A stretch of 24,747 nucleotides of DNA. It comes from an uncultured Luteimonas sp. (GTDB lineage Bacteria > Pseudomonadota > Gammaproteobacteria > Xanthomonadales > Xanthomonadaceae). Positions 8,524-15,713 of this stretch are shown piece by piece. Made by a program: the position numbers and the translations under genes. Position 1 is the stretch's first letter. Each line of letters begins with the position of its first letter. Under the pieces are notes generated by a model, which was given only the letters and a program-made list of their open reading frames with translations, ran no database searches and was not told the origin of the DNA. The stretch lies in the NCBI GenBank assembly GCA_938008415.1, contig CALLKI010000075.1, forward strand, positions 1-24,747. The letters are read 5' to 3'.

Positions 8524-10263
8524 GTGAACGCGATCCAGCAAGCACAGCCCGTGGAAGACGTGCCGGCCACTGCCGAGGAGCGGGTCATCGCCGCACTGGT
8601 CGGCAGGGGCCAGCTCAAGGATGCGGACCTGGCCCGGGCGCGCCGGCTGCAGGAGGAGACCGGCGGCAGCCTGCTCCAGCTGCTGTCGCGGCTCGGGCTG
8701 GTGTCGGAGCGTGACCATGCCGAGGCCTGCGCGGAAACGCTGGGCCTGCCCCTGCTGGGCGCGAAGGATGTGCCGGACGCGCCGCCCGAGCTGCTGCCGG
8801 AGGCGCAGCCGGTGAGTACCCGTTTCCTGAGGCAGTTCCACCTCTGTCCCCTGCGCGAGGACCGTGGCCGGCTGCTGGTCTGGATGGCCGATCCGTACGA
8901 CGGCTACGCGATCGACGCGATCCGGCTCGCGACCGGTTGCGAGGTGCAGCCGGTGGTCGGCGTCCGTTCCGAGATCGACGACCTGATCGAGCGCTGGTAC
9001 GGCCAGGGCCGCAGCGCGATGGGCGCGATCGTCGAGACGGCGGATGGCGGCCAGCAGGCCGACGTGGACGACGTCGAGCACCTGCGCGACCTCGCCAGCG
9101 AGGCGCCGGTGATCAGGCTGGTGAACCTGATCATCCAGCGGGCGGTCGAACTGCGCGCCTCGGACATCCACATCGAACCGTTCGAGAACCGGCTCAAGGT
9201 CCGCTACCGCATCGACGGCGTGCTGGAGGAGGGCGAGAGCCCCCCGGCCAACCTCACCGCCGCGGTGATCAGCCGCGTCAAGATCATGGCCCGGCTGAAC
9301 ATCGCCGAGCGCAGGTTGCCGCAGGACGGGCGGATCATGCTGCGCGTGCAGGGCAAGGAACTCGACCTGCGGGTGAGCACCGTGCCGACCGCGCACGGCG
9401 AGAGCGTGGTGATGCGCCTGCTCGACCGCGAGACCGTGGTGTTCGATTTCGGCCGCCTGGGCTTCACGGATGAATTCCTGCCACAGTTCCAGCGCGTGCT
9501 GGAGATGCCGCACGGCATCCTGCTGGTCACCGGCCCGACCGGCTCGGGCAAGACCACCACGCTCTACACTGCCCTGTCGAAGCTCAACACGCCCGACGTC
9601 AAGATCATCACCGTCGAGGACCCGGTCGAGTACCAGATCGAGGGCATCAACCAGATCCAGGTGCGGCCGCAGATCGGGCTGGATTTCGCCAACGCCCTGC
9701 GCAGCATCGTGCGCCAGGACCCGGACATCATCATGATCGGCGAGATGCGCGACCTGGAGACCGCGCGTATCGCGATCCAGTCCGCGCTCACCGGACACCT
9801 GGTGCTGAGCACGCTGCACACGAACAACGCCGCCGGCGGCATCACCCGGCTGCTCGACATGGGGGTCGAGGACTACCTGCTCACGTCCACCATCAACGGC
9901 ATCCTCGCGCAGCGCCTGGTGCGCAGGCTCGAGCCGACGCATGCGGAGAAATACCCGGCCTCGCCCGAGGAGATCGAAAAATTCGGCCTGCGCCGGTTCC
10001 AGCCCGACGGTGAGATCTACCTGTACCGGCCGCGCCCGTCGGCGTTGTCGCCCACCGGCTACCTCGGCCGCACCGCGATCGTCGAGTTCCTGGTGATGGA
10101 CGATGCGTTGCGCCGCGCGGTGATGCGCCACGCCGGCATGGGCGAACTCGAACGACTGGCGCGCGACGCCGGCATGCGCACCATGTACGAGGACGGCATC
10201 CGCAAGGCGCTGCGTGGCGAGACCACGATCGAGGAAGTGCTGCGCGTGACCGAGGACGCCTGA
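8524..10263 (+). CDS. gspE: Type II secretion assembly ATPase GspE (XpsE)
   Basis: Cytoplasmic hexameric ATPase (579 aa) that powers pseudopilus assembly through GspL and GspF. I chose the GTG at 8524 (MNAIQQAQPVED); the ATG at 8359 is in frame but would start inside the protease terminator. An N-terminal GspE domain spans about 15-160. The secretion-ATPase core has Walker A GPTGSGKT (337-344), an Asp box, and Walker B DIIMIGEMRD (401-410) followed by a His box with STLHTNN. The tetracysteine zinc motif found near the C-terminus of most GspE proteins is absent: no Cys occurs after the core, and the region reads RLEPTHAEKYPASP. Its partner gspF is not adjacent but 1.25 kb away. Confidence 0.95.
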   Translation: MNAIQQAQPVEDVPATAEERVIAALVGRGQLKDADLARARRLQEETGGSLLQLLSRLGLVSERDHAEACAETLGLPLLGAKDVPDAPPELLPEAQPVSTRFLRQFHLCPLREDRGRLLVWMADPYDGYAIDAIRLATGCEVQPVVGVRSEIDDLIERWYGQGRSAMGAIVETADGGQQADVDDVEHLRDLASEAPVIRLVNLIIQRAVELRASDIHIEPFENRLKVRYRIDGVLEEGESPPANLTAAVISRVKIMARLNIAERRLPQDGRIMLRVQGKELDLRVSTVPTAHGESVVMRLLDRETVVFDFGRLGFTDEFLPQFQRVLEMPHGILLVTGPTGSGKTTTLYTALSKLNTPDVKIITVEDPVEYQIEGINQIQVRPQIGLDFANALRSIVRQDPDIIMIGEMRDLETARIAIQSALTGHLVLSTLHTNNAAGGITRLLDMGVEDYLLTSTINGILAQRLVRRLEPTHAEKYPASPEEIEKFGLRRFQPDGEIYLYRPRPSALSPTGYLGRTAIVEFLVMDDALRRAVMRHAGMGELERLARDAGMRTMYEDGIRKALRGETTIEEVLRVTEDA

Positions 10264-10271
10264 GCTGAACG

Positions 10272-10302
10272 TTGACTTAAGCGGGAAAGGGGGGGGTAAC
10301 TT
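10272..10302 (+). promoter_or_regulatory. Possible promoter with a G8 tract in its spacer
   Basis: TTGACT at 10272-10277 is a good -35. TAACTT at 10297-10302 is a poor -10 (three of six). They are 19 bases apart, and the spacer ends in eight consecutive Gs (10289-10296). It lies directly after the gspE stop and just before the small secreted-protein ORF. Function is inferred from motif and position only. Confidence 0.25.
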
Positions 10303-10334
10303 TGCCATGCAGAAAAATCATTCTGCATGGCAAA
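10301..10334 (+). promoter_or_regulatory. 14-bp perfect hairpin abutting a ribosome binding site
   Basis: TTTGCCATGCAGAA (10301-10314) pairs without mismatch with TTCTGCATGGCAAA (10321-10334) over a six-base loop, AAATCA. The 3' arm ends exactly where the GGAG ribosome binding site (10335-10338) of the small ORF at 10348 begins. There is no T tract, so a classical terminator is unlikely. An intercistronic stability element, a translation-control stem or a protein-binding palindrome are all possible. Confidence 0.6.
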
Positions 10335-10347
10335 GGAGTATTCAGAA

Positions 10348-10579
10348 ATGAAATGGAAAATGCTGATAGCCGGGTTATTTGTCTTGGTAGGGATGGGTTT
10401 TGATGGCTTTTCCTGCCGCTGCGTCTAATAGTGTGACGATTAATGGAGTCGTTTATACATGTACGAATCAATGCAATGTGACGATCTCAAATGGTAGATA
10501 TACAGTGACGGATTGTTGTGGCGGACGAGTGACCCTTTCCTTTCCTCCGCGTGGCGGTGGTTCTCAAGAAGAACCATAG
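10348..10579 (+). pseudogene. Small secreted Cys-rich protein split by a +1 frame offset
   Basis: The first frame starts at ATG 10348, ten bases after GGAG. It encodes MKWKMLIAGLFVLVGMGF and then runs out of frame to a stop at 10426-10428. The overlapping second frame (+1) continues with MAFPAAASNSV and a 50-residue tail to the TAG at 10577-10579. Joined at the TTTT run (10398-10401), they give a 76-residue precursor with a good signal peptide and an AAA|S cleavage site. The mature part is polar and has four Cys (CTNQC and DCC motifs). I do not recognise the family. It could be a recent frameshift, a sequencing error at the T run, or two separately translated ORFs. GC content is far below that of the neighbours. 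Confidence 0.55.
10403..10579 (+). CDS. Hypothetical small Cys-rich protein (downstream frame)
   Basis: If not joined to the upstream frame, this ORF alone would give 58 residues from the ATG at 10403. AGGG at 10389-10392 could serve as a ribosome binding site. It has Cys20, Cys24, Cys38 and Cys39 and a glycine-rich, acidic end (GGGSQEEP). Alone it lacks the hydrophobic core of a signal peptide, although it keeps the apparent cleavage site PAAAS. That favours the joined reading over independent translation. Function unknown. Confidence 0.35.
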   Translation: MAFPAAASNSVTINGVVYTCTNQCNVTISNGRYTVTDCCGGRVTLSFPPRGGGSQEEP

Positions 10580-10751
10580 TCTCTAGTCTGTCAGAGGTGT
10601 CTGTTCGGTCTGGGCTTTTGCTGCTCGCCGGTTTCGAACAAGGGTAGATGGTTTACCGGCTAGCCGATGTCGAAGCGCGTAGCTGAGGCTCAGATCGAAC
10701 ATTTCTGATGTGGTATAGGCTTTAGTTGGCTTTTACGCCATGGAGTTCGTG

Positions 10752-11435
10752 ATGAAAAAATGGATAATTTTTCTTCTGGTTCTTATAATCGGGGTTGGTT
10801 ATTTTGCCTTCTTCAAGAAGGCTGATGATTTCACATTTGGCAGTTCATCCCGGCAGCAAGGTGTTGATGATCCCGTAAGGGGATCTCCCGTCGCGCAAGA
10901 GGAAGCGTCAGGGGCGAGTGTGGGAACAGTTGGGGTTATCTCGGATTCTGCTGATTTATCAACCTCACCACTCCACTTCCAATCTCGTGCGGATCGCGTG
11001 TTGCCCACAGAAACCCGCTTTCTGCGGCCTGATGGGGTATCGGTGAATGTCGTTGGCGCGGTTATTAATGGACGTGGATTTATCGACGCCATGAATTCGC
11101 TTGAGAGAGAGATGCTGAATGATGTGGATGCCTTGGAGGTTAGGGACGTGTATAGGGAGGGCATCAATCAATCTCTGGAAACGTACGACCAGCTTCGATT
11201 GAATGGTCTTGCCTGTGGGCTAAGCATTTGTCTGGGGCGCATCAGCGGGCGCGGGGAGGAGGCACGAAGCCAGTATCAGGGGTGGCTGAAATCCTTGGAC
11301 GGTCCGTATGCGCCGAGAACCTATGCATTTATGGATGCCGAGTACGAGACAGACGGTCCCATCAGGGAATTCAGGGTGGTGTTCTCGACGGACCCGGGAG
11401 CGAATGCGCTGGTGACGGATGGGGTGATGCCCTAA
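10752..11435 (+). CDS. Unrecognised membrane-anchored protein between gspE and gspF
   Basis: A 227-residue protein of unknown function. The ATG at 10752 (MKKWIIFLLVLIIGVGYF) is preferred over 10740 because GGAG at 10742-10745 sits at proper distance. The N-terminus is an uncleaved-looking membrane helix (about 3-20) with KK on both sides, so the rest is probably periplasmic. A low-complexity linker runs to about residue 75. A folded part follows that includes RADRVLPTETRFLRPDGVSV and a Cys pair in LACGLSICLG. Base composition is lower in GC than the gsp genes. It interrupts the usually tight gspE-gspF pair on the same strand, so it is either carried along passively in the operon or has an accessory role. 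No family recognised. Confidence 0.75.
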   Translation: MKKWIIFLLVLIIGVGYFAFFKKADDFTFGSSSRQQGVDDPVRGSPVAQEEASGASVGTVGVISDSADLSTSPLHFQSRADRVLPTETRFLRPDGVSVNVVGAVINGRGFIDAMNSLEREMLNDVDALEVRDVYREGINQSLETYDQLRLNGLACGLSICLGRISGRGEEARSQYQGWLKSLDGPYAPRTYAFMDAEYETDGPIREFRVVFSTDPGANALVTDGVMP

Positions 11436-11516
11436 CGACAGGGCTGGACTTGATGGCGCAAGGGCAGTAGAACTCGCCGTTTCCTGTTGAGTCCGTGCCC
11501 TCAAGCTAGGTTTCCG

Positions 11517-12731
11517 ATGCCCCTGTACCGCTACAAGGCGATCAACGCGCGCGGCGAGACCCTGCAGGGACAGATGGAGGCCGCCAGCGAGACCGAGGTG
11601 GCCGCACGCCTGCAGGAACAGGGCCACCTGCCGGTCGAGGCCAGGTTGGCGAGCGAGGTGGGCGGTGAACCCGCCTGGCGCACTCTGCTCAGGCCCAAGC
11701 CCTTCTCGGGGCAGCGCCTGGTGCAGTTCACCCAGCAACTGGCGACCCTGCTGGGCGCCGGCCAACCGCTGGACCGTGCCCTCACCATCCTGCTGGAATT
11801 GCCGGAAGAGGATGCCGCCAGGCGCACCATCGCCGAGATCCGCGATGCGGTCCGCAGCGGCATCCCGCTGTCGACCGCGCTGGACCGCCAGCACGGCACC
11901 TTCCCGCCGCTGTACGTCAACATGGTGCGCGCCGGCGAGGCCGGCGGCAGCCTGGAGGAAACCCTGCAGCGCCTGGCCGACTACCTGGAGCGCTCGTGGC
12001 AGCTGCGCGGACGCGTGATCAATGCGCTGGTCTACCCGGTGATCGTGCTGGTCGTGGTCTGTGGCGCGCTGATGTTCCTGCTCGGCTACGTGGTGCCGCA
12101 GTTCGCGGCCATGTTCGAGAGCCTCGATGTCGAACTGTCGTGGTTCACGCGGCTGGTGCTGGTGGCCGGCCTGCTCGTGCGCGACTGGTGGTTCGTGCTG
12201 CTGGCGGCGGTGCTGCTCGCGCTGTGGTGGCTGGACCGCAGGCTGCGTGACCCGGCCTTCCGGGAGCGGTTCGACGCCTGGATCCTGCAGCGCAGGCTGG
12301 CCGGGCAGCTGGTGGCGAAGCTGGAGACGGCGCGGCTGGCGCGCACGCTGGGCACGCTGCTGCGCAACGGCGTGCCCCTGATCACCGCACTGGGCATCAG
12401 CCGCGCGGTGCTGGGGAACCGGGTGCTTGCCGCGGACATCGAGAGCGCGAGCGATGCCGTCCGCAACGGCGTGGGCCTTGCGGCCGCGCTGGCGAAGGGC
12501 CGGCATTTCCCGCGGCTGGCGTTGCAGATGGTGCAGGTGGGCGAGGAGTCCGGCGAACTGGACGCGATGCTGCTCCGGGCTGCCGACACCTTCGACCAGG
12601 AAACCGCGCATGCGCTGGACAGGATGATGGCCGCGCTGGTCCCGGTGGTGACGATCGTGCTCAGCGTCATCGTCGGCGCGGTGATCCTGGCGGTGCTGAT
12701 CCCGGTCTACGGGCTGACCAATTCCATGTAG
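11517..12731 (+). CDS. gspF: Type II secretion inner-membrane platform protein GspF (XpsF)
   Basis: Polytopic inner-membrane protein (404 aa) that couples the GspE ATPase to the growing pseudopilus. The start at 11517 gives the typical opening MPLYRYKAINARGE; an in-frame TTG at 11487 is less likely. Two T2SSF domains are visible, each starting with a FTQQLATLLGAGQ-like or ARTLGTLLRNGVP-like helix (about 70 and 270). Membrane segments lie at about 167-200, 222-240 and 374-400. The protein ends in VYGLTNSM, as is common in the family. Length is normal. It restarts the high-GC run of gsp genes after the island, and gspG begins within ten bases of its stop. Confidence 0.96.
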   Translation: MPLYRYKAINARGETLQGQMEAASETEVAARLQEQGHLPVEARLASEVGGEPAWRTLLRPKPFSGQRLVQFTQQLATLLGAGQPLDRALTILLELPEEDAARRTIAEIRDAVRSGIPLSTALDRQHGTFPPLYVNMVRAGEAGGSLEETLQRLADYLERSWQLRGRVINALVYPVIVLVVVCGALMFLLGYVVPQFAAMFESLDVELSWFTRLVLVAGLLVRDWWFVLLAAVLLALWWLDRRLRDPAFRERFDAWILQRRLAGQLVAKLETARLARTLGTLLRNGVPLITALGISRAVLGNRVLAADIESASDAVRNGVGLAAALAKGRHFPRLALQMVQVGEESGELDAMLLRAADTFDQETAHALDRMMAALVPVVTIVLSVIVGAVILAVLIPVYGLTNSM

Positions 12732-12740
12732 GTGCAAATG

Positions 12741-13241
12741 ATGAACATCAACCGGAACATCGGACGGCCGGGTACGGCCATGGCAGCGGCAGCGCGGGCG
12801 CCCCGCCCCGGGGCCGTGCGTGGCGGAGGCCGCCTGGCCGCGCGCGCGCGGCAGCGCGGCTTCAGCCTGATGGAGATCATCATCGTGGTGGTGCTGATCG
12901 GCGGCATCGTCGTGTTCGCGGCCAACCGCATCCTCGGCGGCGGGGACCGCGCCAACTTCCGGCTCGCCGAAGCGCAGATCCAGACCCTGGCGCAGAAGAT
13001 CGAGCAGTACCGGATGGACACCGGGCGCCTGCCGGAAACGCTGCAGGACCTGGTGGTGCAGCCGGGCAACGTCACCGGGTGGCTGGGACCGTATGCGAAG
13101 GAATCCGACCTGGTCGACCCCTGGAAGCGGCCGATCCAGTACCGCGTGCCGGGCGACGGCCGGCCCTTCGACCTCATCAGCTATGGCGCGGATGGCGCGC
13201 CCGGCGGCGAGAGCGTGAACGCCGACATCCGCTACGAGTAG
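12741..13241 (+). CDS. gspG: Major pseudopilin GspG (XpsG) with long leader
   Basis: Main subunit of the type II secretion pseudopilus, cleaved and methylated by the prepilin peptidase, which is not encoded here. The processing site is QRG|FSLMEIIIVVV with Glu at +5. The C-terminus has the usual GspG calcium-loop region (DPWKRPIQYRVPG, YGADGAPGGESVNADI). Start codons are ambiguous: GTG 12732, ATG 12738, ATG 12741 or ATG 12780. I took 12741, which has AGGTG (12730-12734) upstream. The leader is then about 40 residues, rich in Arg, Ala and Gly, against 6-15 in most relatives. Even the shortest option leaves 27. Confidence 0.93.
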   Translation: MNINRNIGRPGTAMAAAARAPRPGAVRGGGRLAARARQRGFSLMEIIIVVVLIGGIVVFAANRILGGGDRANFRLAEAQIQTLAQKIEQYRMDTGRLPETLQDLVVQPGNVTGWLGPYAKESDLVDPWKRPIQYRVPGDGRPFDLISYGADGAPGGESVNADIRYE

Positions 13242-13253
13242 GCGGGGGCTGCC

Positions 13254-13745
13254 GTGGCGCGGATGGCGGACATGCGCGGGCGACCGGCAGCCGCACGTCC
13301 TGCGCGCGGCTTTTCGCTGCTGGAAGTGCTGCTGGTGATGGCGCTGGTCGCGGCCATGGCGCTGCTGGCCGCCGGCGCGATGACCGGCGGCCTGGACCGG
13401 ACGCGGCTGGATTCGGCCGCGAAGGACGTCGCTTCCGCGCTGCGCCACGCGCGCGCGCGCGCGATCGCCACCGGCGAGCCGCAACGCTTCGAGATCGATC
13501 CGCGAGCGCGCACCTGGCAGGCGGCCGGCGAACGGCGCGGCCGCATCCCCGGGGGCATCGGCATCGAGTTCACGGGCGCACGCGAGGTGCAGCCGGCGGA
13601 GGGCGTGGGCGCGATCGTGTTCTTCGGCGATGGCGCTTCCACCGGCGGACGCGTCCGCCTCGGGCTCCGCGACGTCGTGTGGACGGTGGACGTGGTCTGG
13701 CTGACCGGCGAGGTGCGCCTGCGGCGCGGGAGCGTGCGGCAATGA
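13254..13745 (+). CDS. gspH: Minor pseudopilin GspH (XpsH)
   Basis: Minor pseudopilin (163 aa) of the type II secretion pseudopilus. The GTG at 13254 follows a GGGGG ribosome binding site in the 12-base gap after gspG. The leader is 19 residues, cleaved at PARG|FSLLEVLLVMAL, with Glu at +5. The rest is a GspH-type beta-rich domain with the pattern VASALRHARARAIATGEPQ after the helix, common in GspH/FimT proteins. The stop overlaps the gspI start (ATGA at 13742-13745), indicating translational coupling. Confidence 0.93.
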   Translation: MARMADMRGRPAAARPARGFSLLEVLLVMALVAAMALLAAGAMTGGLDRTRLDSAAKDVASALRHARARAIATGEPQRFEIDPRARTWQAAGERRGRIPGGIGIEFTGAREVQPAEGVGAIVFFGDGASTGGRVRLGLRDVVWTVDVVWLTGEVRLRRGSVRQ

Positions 13746-14191
13746 GGCGATCGCGGGGGGCGCGTGCGGGCATGGCGGCAGGGCAGCGTGGTTTCACGCT
13801 GCTGGAGGTGATCGTCGCGTTCTCGGTGCTGGCGCTGGCGCTGGCGCTGCTGCTCGGGGCGCTGTCGGGTGGCACGCGCCAGGTGCGCTGGTCGGCGGAT
13901 GCTGGACGCGCGGCGCTGCTGGCGCAGTCGCTGCTCGACCAGACCGGCGTGGGAGAAGCGCTGCGCCCCGGACGCAGCGAAGGCGTGCTCGAAGGCGGAC
14001 GCTACCGCTGGACGCTGGAGGTCGAGCCCTACGACGACCCCGCATGGCCACGGCCGGCGACCGGCGCGCTGTCGCCGCGGCTGATGCACCTGCGGCTGAC
14101 CATGACCTGGGGCGAGGGCGGCCCGCGCGAACGCCTGCAGCTGGCCACGCTGCGGCTGGTGCAGCCGGGCCCGGAAGGAGCGCTGCCGTGA
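13742..14191 (+). CDS. gspI: Minor pseudopilin GspI (XpsI)
   Basis: Minor pseudopilin (149 aa) that forms the pseudopilus tip with GspJ and GspK. The ATG at 13742 overlaps the gspH stop. The prepilin site is GQRG|FTLLEVIVAFSVLALA after a 17-residue basic leader, with Glu22 at the +5 position. The following helix continues as ALLAQSLLDQTG, a typical GspI stretch, and the C-terminus is a short beta domain. Length and position between H and J agree with the family. Confidence 0.93.
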   Translation: MRRSRGARAGMAAGQRGFTLLEVIVAFSVLALALALLLGALSGGTRQVRWSADAGRAALLAQSLLDQTGVGEALRPGRSEGVLEGGRYRWTLEVEPYDDPAWPRPATGALSPRLMHLRLTMTWGEGGPRERLQLATLRLVQPGPEGALP

Positions 14192-14859
14192 GGAGCGCCC
14201 GCCGCCATGCGGGATCCCGGCGCATGGGCCAGCGCGGCTTCACGCTGCTGGAGATCCTGCTGGCGACGGCACTGCTCGCCGCCGGGCTGGCGCTCGGGTT
14301 CGCCACCCTGCGTGCGGCGACCGCGACCGTGAACCGCGCCGAGGAACTGGCGCAGCGCAGCGAGCGCATGCGCGCGGTCGAGGGGTTCCTGCGCAGGCGG
14401 CTGGCATCGTCGCTGCCGGTCGCGTTCGACACCGATCCGGAGACCGGGCGCGCGCTGCGGTTCGTCGGCGAGCCGCACCGGATCCGTTTCGTCGCGGACC
14501 TGCCCGATTACCTGGGGCGCGGCGGCCCGGCCCTGCACGACGTGGTCCTGCTCGATGGCGCGGAAGGCGGCACGCTGGCGGTTTCGTTCGCCACGGTGCT
14601 TGCCGGCAGGACGGTGGAGGAGCGCGATCCGCGGCCGCCGGAGCCGCTGGTGGAAGGCGTCACCTTCCTGCGCTTCCGCTACCGTGGCCTCGACCGGGAC
14701 TATCGCCCGGGCGAGTGGCTGGACGAATGGCCGTACGCGGAGATCCTGCCGTTGCAGGTGTCGGTGCAGATCGAAACCGGGGCCGACGGCCGCTGGCCCG
14801 ACATGGTGGTGACGCTGCCGCAGGGCAGCGTTGCCCCGGTCCCGGAGGCGTCGCCATGA
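14188..14859 (+). CDS. gspJ: Minor pseudopilin GspJ (XpsJ)
   Basis: Tip pseudopilin (223 aa). The GTG at 14188 overlaps the gspI stop (GTGA) and has AAGGAG at 14174-14179, so it is preferred over the later ATG at 14224. Cleavage is expected at GQRG|FTLLEILLATALLAAG, after a 17-residue leader. The body has features usual in GspJ, including RVEGFLRRRLASS-like sequence after the helix, VTFLRFRYRGL and a conserved WP-containing C-terminal region. The stop overlaps the gspK start. Confidence 0.93.
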   Translation: MRSARRHAGSRRMGQRGFTLLEILLATALLAAGLALGFATLRAATATVNRAEELAQRSERMRAVEGFLRRRLASSLPVAFDTDPETGRALRFVGEPHRIRFVADLPDYLGRGGPALHDVVLLDGAEGGTLAVSFATVLAGRTVEERDPRPPEPLVEGVTFLRFRYRGLDRDYRPGEWLDEWPYAEILPLQVSVQIETGADGRWPDMVVTLPQGSVAPVPEASP

Positions 14860-15713
14860 GCAGGCACAGGGCGCGCGGGGCCGCGCTGATCCTGGTGGTG
14901 TGGCTGGTGATGCTGCTGGCCGCGCTGGTCGGCGCGTTCGCGCTGTCGGCGCGCATCGAGTACCTGCAGGGGCGTACCCTGCACGGCGGCATCGTCGCCG
15001 GGCAGGCCGCGCGCGCCGGGCTGGAGTACGCGCTGGCGAGGCTGGGGGAGGCCGATCCGGCGCACGCGTGGGTCCCGGACGGCCGCACGTACGCGTGGCG
15101 GTTCGACGATGCGACGGTCGAGGTCCGCATCGTGGACGAGGCGGGCAAGGTGGACCTCAACGGCGCCGATGCCGCGCTGCTTGCGGCCCTGCTGCGCGTC
15201 TGTGGCGCGTCGCAGCGGCAGGCGGAGGAGCTGGCGGGGGCGATCCTCGACTGGCGCGACGGCGACGACCTGGTGCAGCCGGTCGGTGGCGCCGAGGACC
15301 CGCACTATGCCGCCGCCGGGCTGCCGTACGGGGCCAAGGACGCGCCGTTCGAAACCGTGGCTGAGCTGCAGCAGGTGCTGGGCATGACCCCGGAGCTGTT
15401 CCGCCGCCTCGAGCCCCACCTGACCGTGCACACCGGCCTGCCCGCGCCGGACACGCGTTATTCCTCCGCGGAGGTGTTGCAGGCCGTGGGCGTGGATCCG
15501 GCCCCGGTGCTGGCCGGGCGTGAACGCCCGCTGCGTCCGGAGGAGGTGGCGTTACTGGCCGGAGGCAGCGGCACGTATAGTATCGAGAGCACCGCACGCC
15601 TTGGCGACGGAAGCCGGTCCATGCTGCGCGCGGTGGTCCGTGTCGGCGCCAGCGGTGTGCCGGGGTCGGCGTACACCATATTGAGGTGGGAGGAAGGCGC
15701 GACGCCGCGATGA
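14856..15713 (+). CDS. gspK: Minor pseudopilin GspK (XpsK)
   Basis: Large minor pseudopilin (285 aa) capping the pseudopilus tip. The ATG at 14856 overlaps the gspJ stop by four bases. An eight-residue leader (MSRHRARG) precedes AALILVVWLVMLLAAL. As is normal for GspK, there is no Glu at +5. The GspK central domain is recognisable in KVDLNGADAALLAALL, ILDWRDGDD and PYGAKDAPFETVAELQQVLG. Length is within the family range. Confidence 0.93.
   Translation: MSRHRARGAALILVVWLVMLLAALVGAFALSARIEYLQGRTLHGGIVAGQAARAGLEYALARLGEADPAHAWVPDGRTYAWRFDDATVEVRIVDEAGKVDLNGADAALLAALLRVCGASQRQAEELAGAILDWRDGDDLVQPVGGAEDPHYAAAGLPYGAKDAPFETVAELQQVLGMTPELFRRLEPHLTVHTGLPAPDTRYSSAEVLQAVGVDPAPVLAGRERPLRPEEVALLAGGSGTYSIESTARLGDGSRSMLRAVVRVGASGVPGSAYTILRWEEGATPR

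Noticed and set aside
6733..10308. 1,191-residue open frame antisense to the protease and gspE
   Set aside because: It covers two well-identified genes and the terminator between them. The translation is Arg/His/Ala-rich without motifs, as expected for the antisense frame of GC-rich genes.
10580..10739. Possible RNA gene or mobile-element end in the gap before the 227-aa gene
   Set aside because: Only a short palindrome (10657-10666) and a TATAGG motif near 10714 are present. There is no tRNA fold, terminal inverted repeat or ORF.
11220..13742. 840-residue open frame antisense to gspF-gspH
   Set aside because: Same cause: codon-bias shadow opposite confidently identified secretion genes.
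15576..15581. TATAGT inside gspK as an internal promoter
   Set aside because: No -35 at 16-18 bases and it lies within a conserved coding region of a tightly coupled operon; a chance match is likely.
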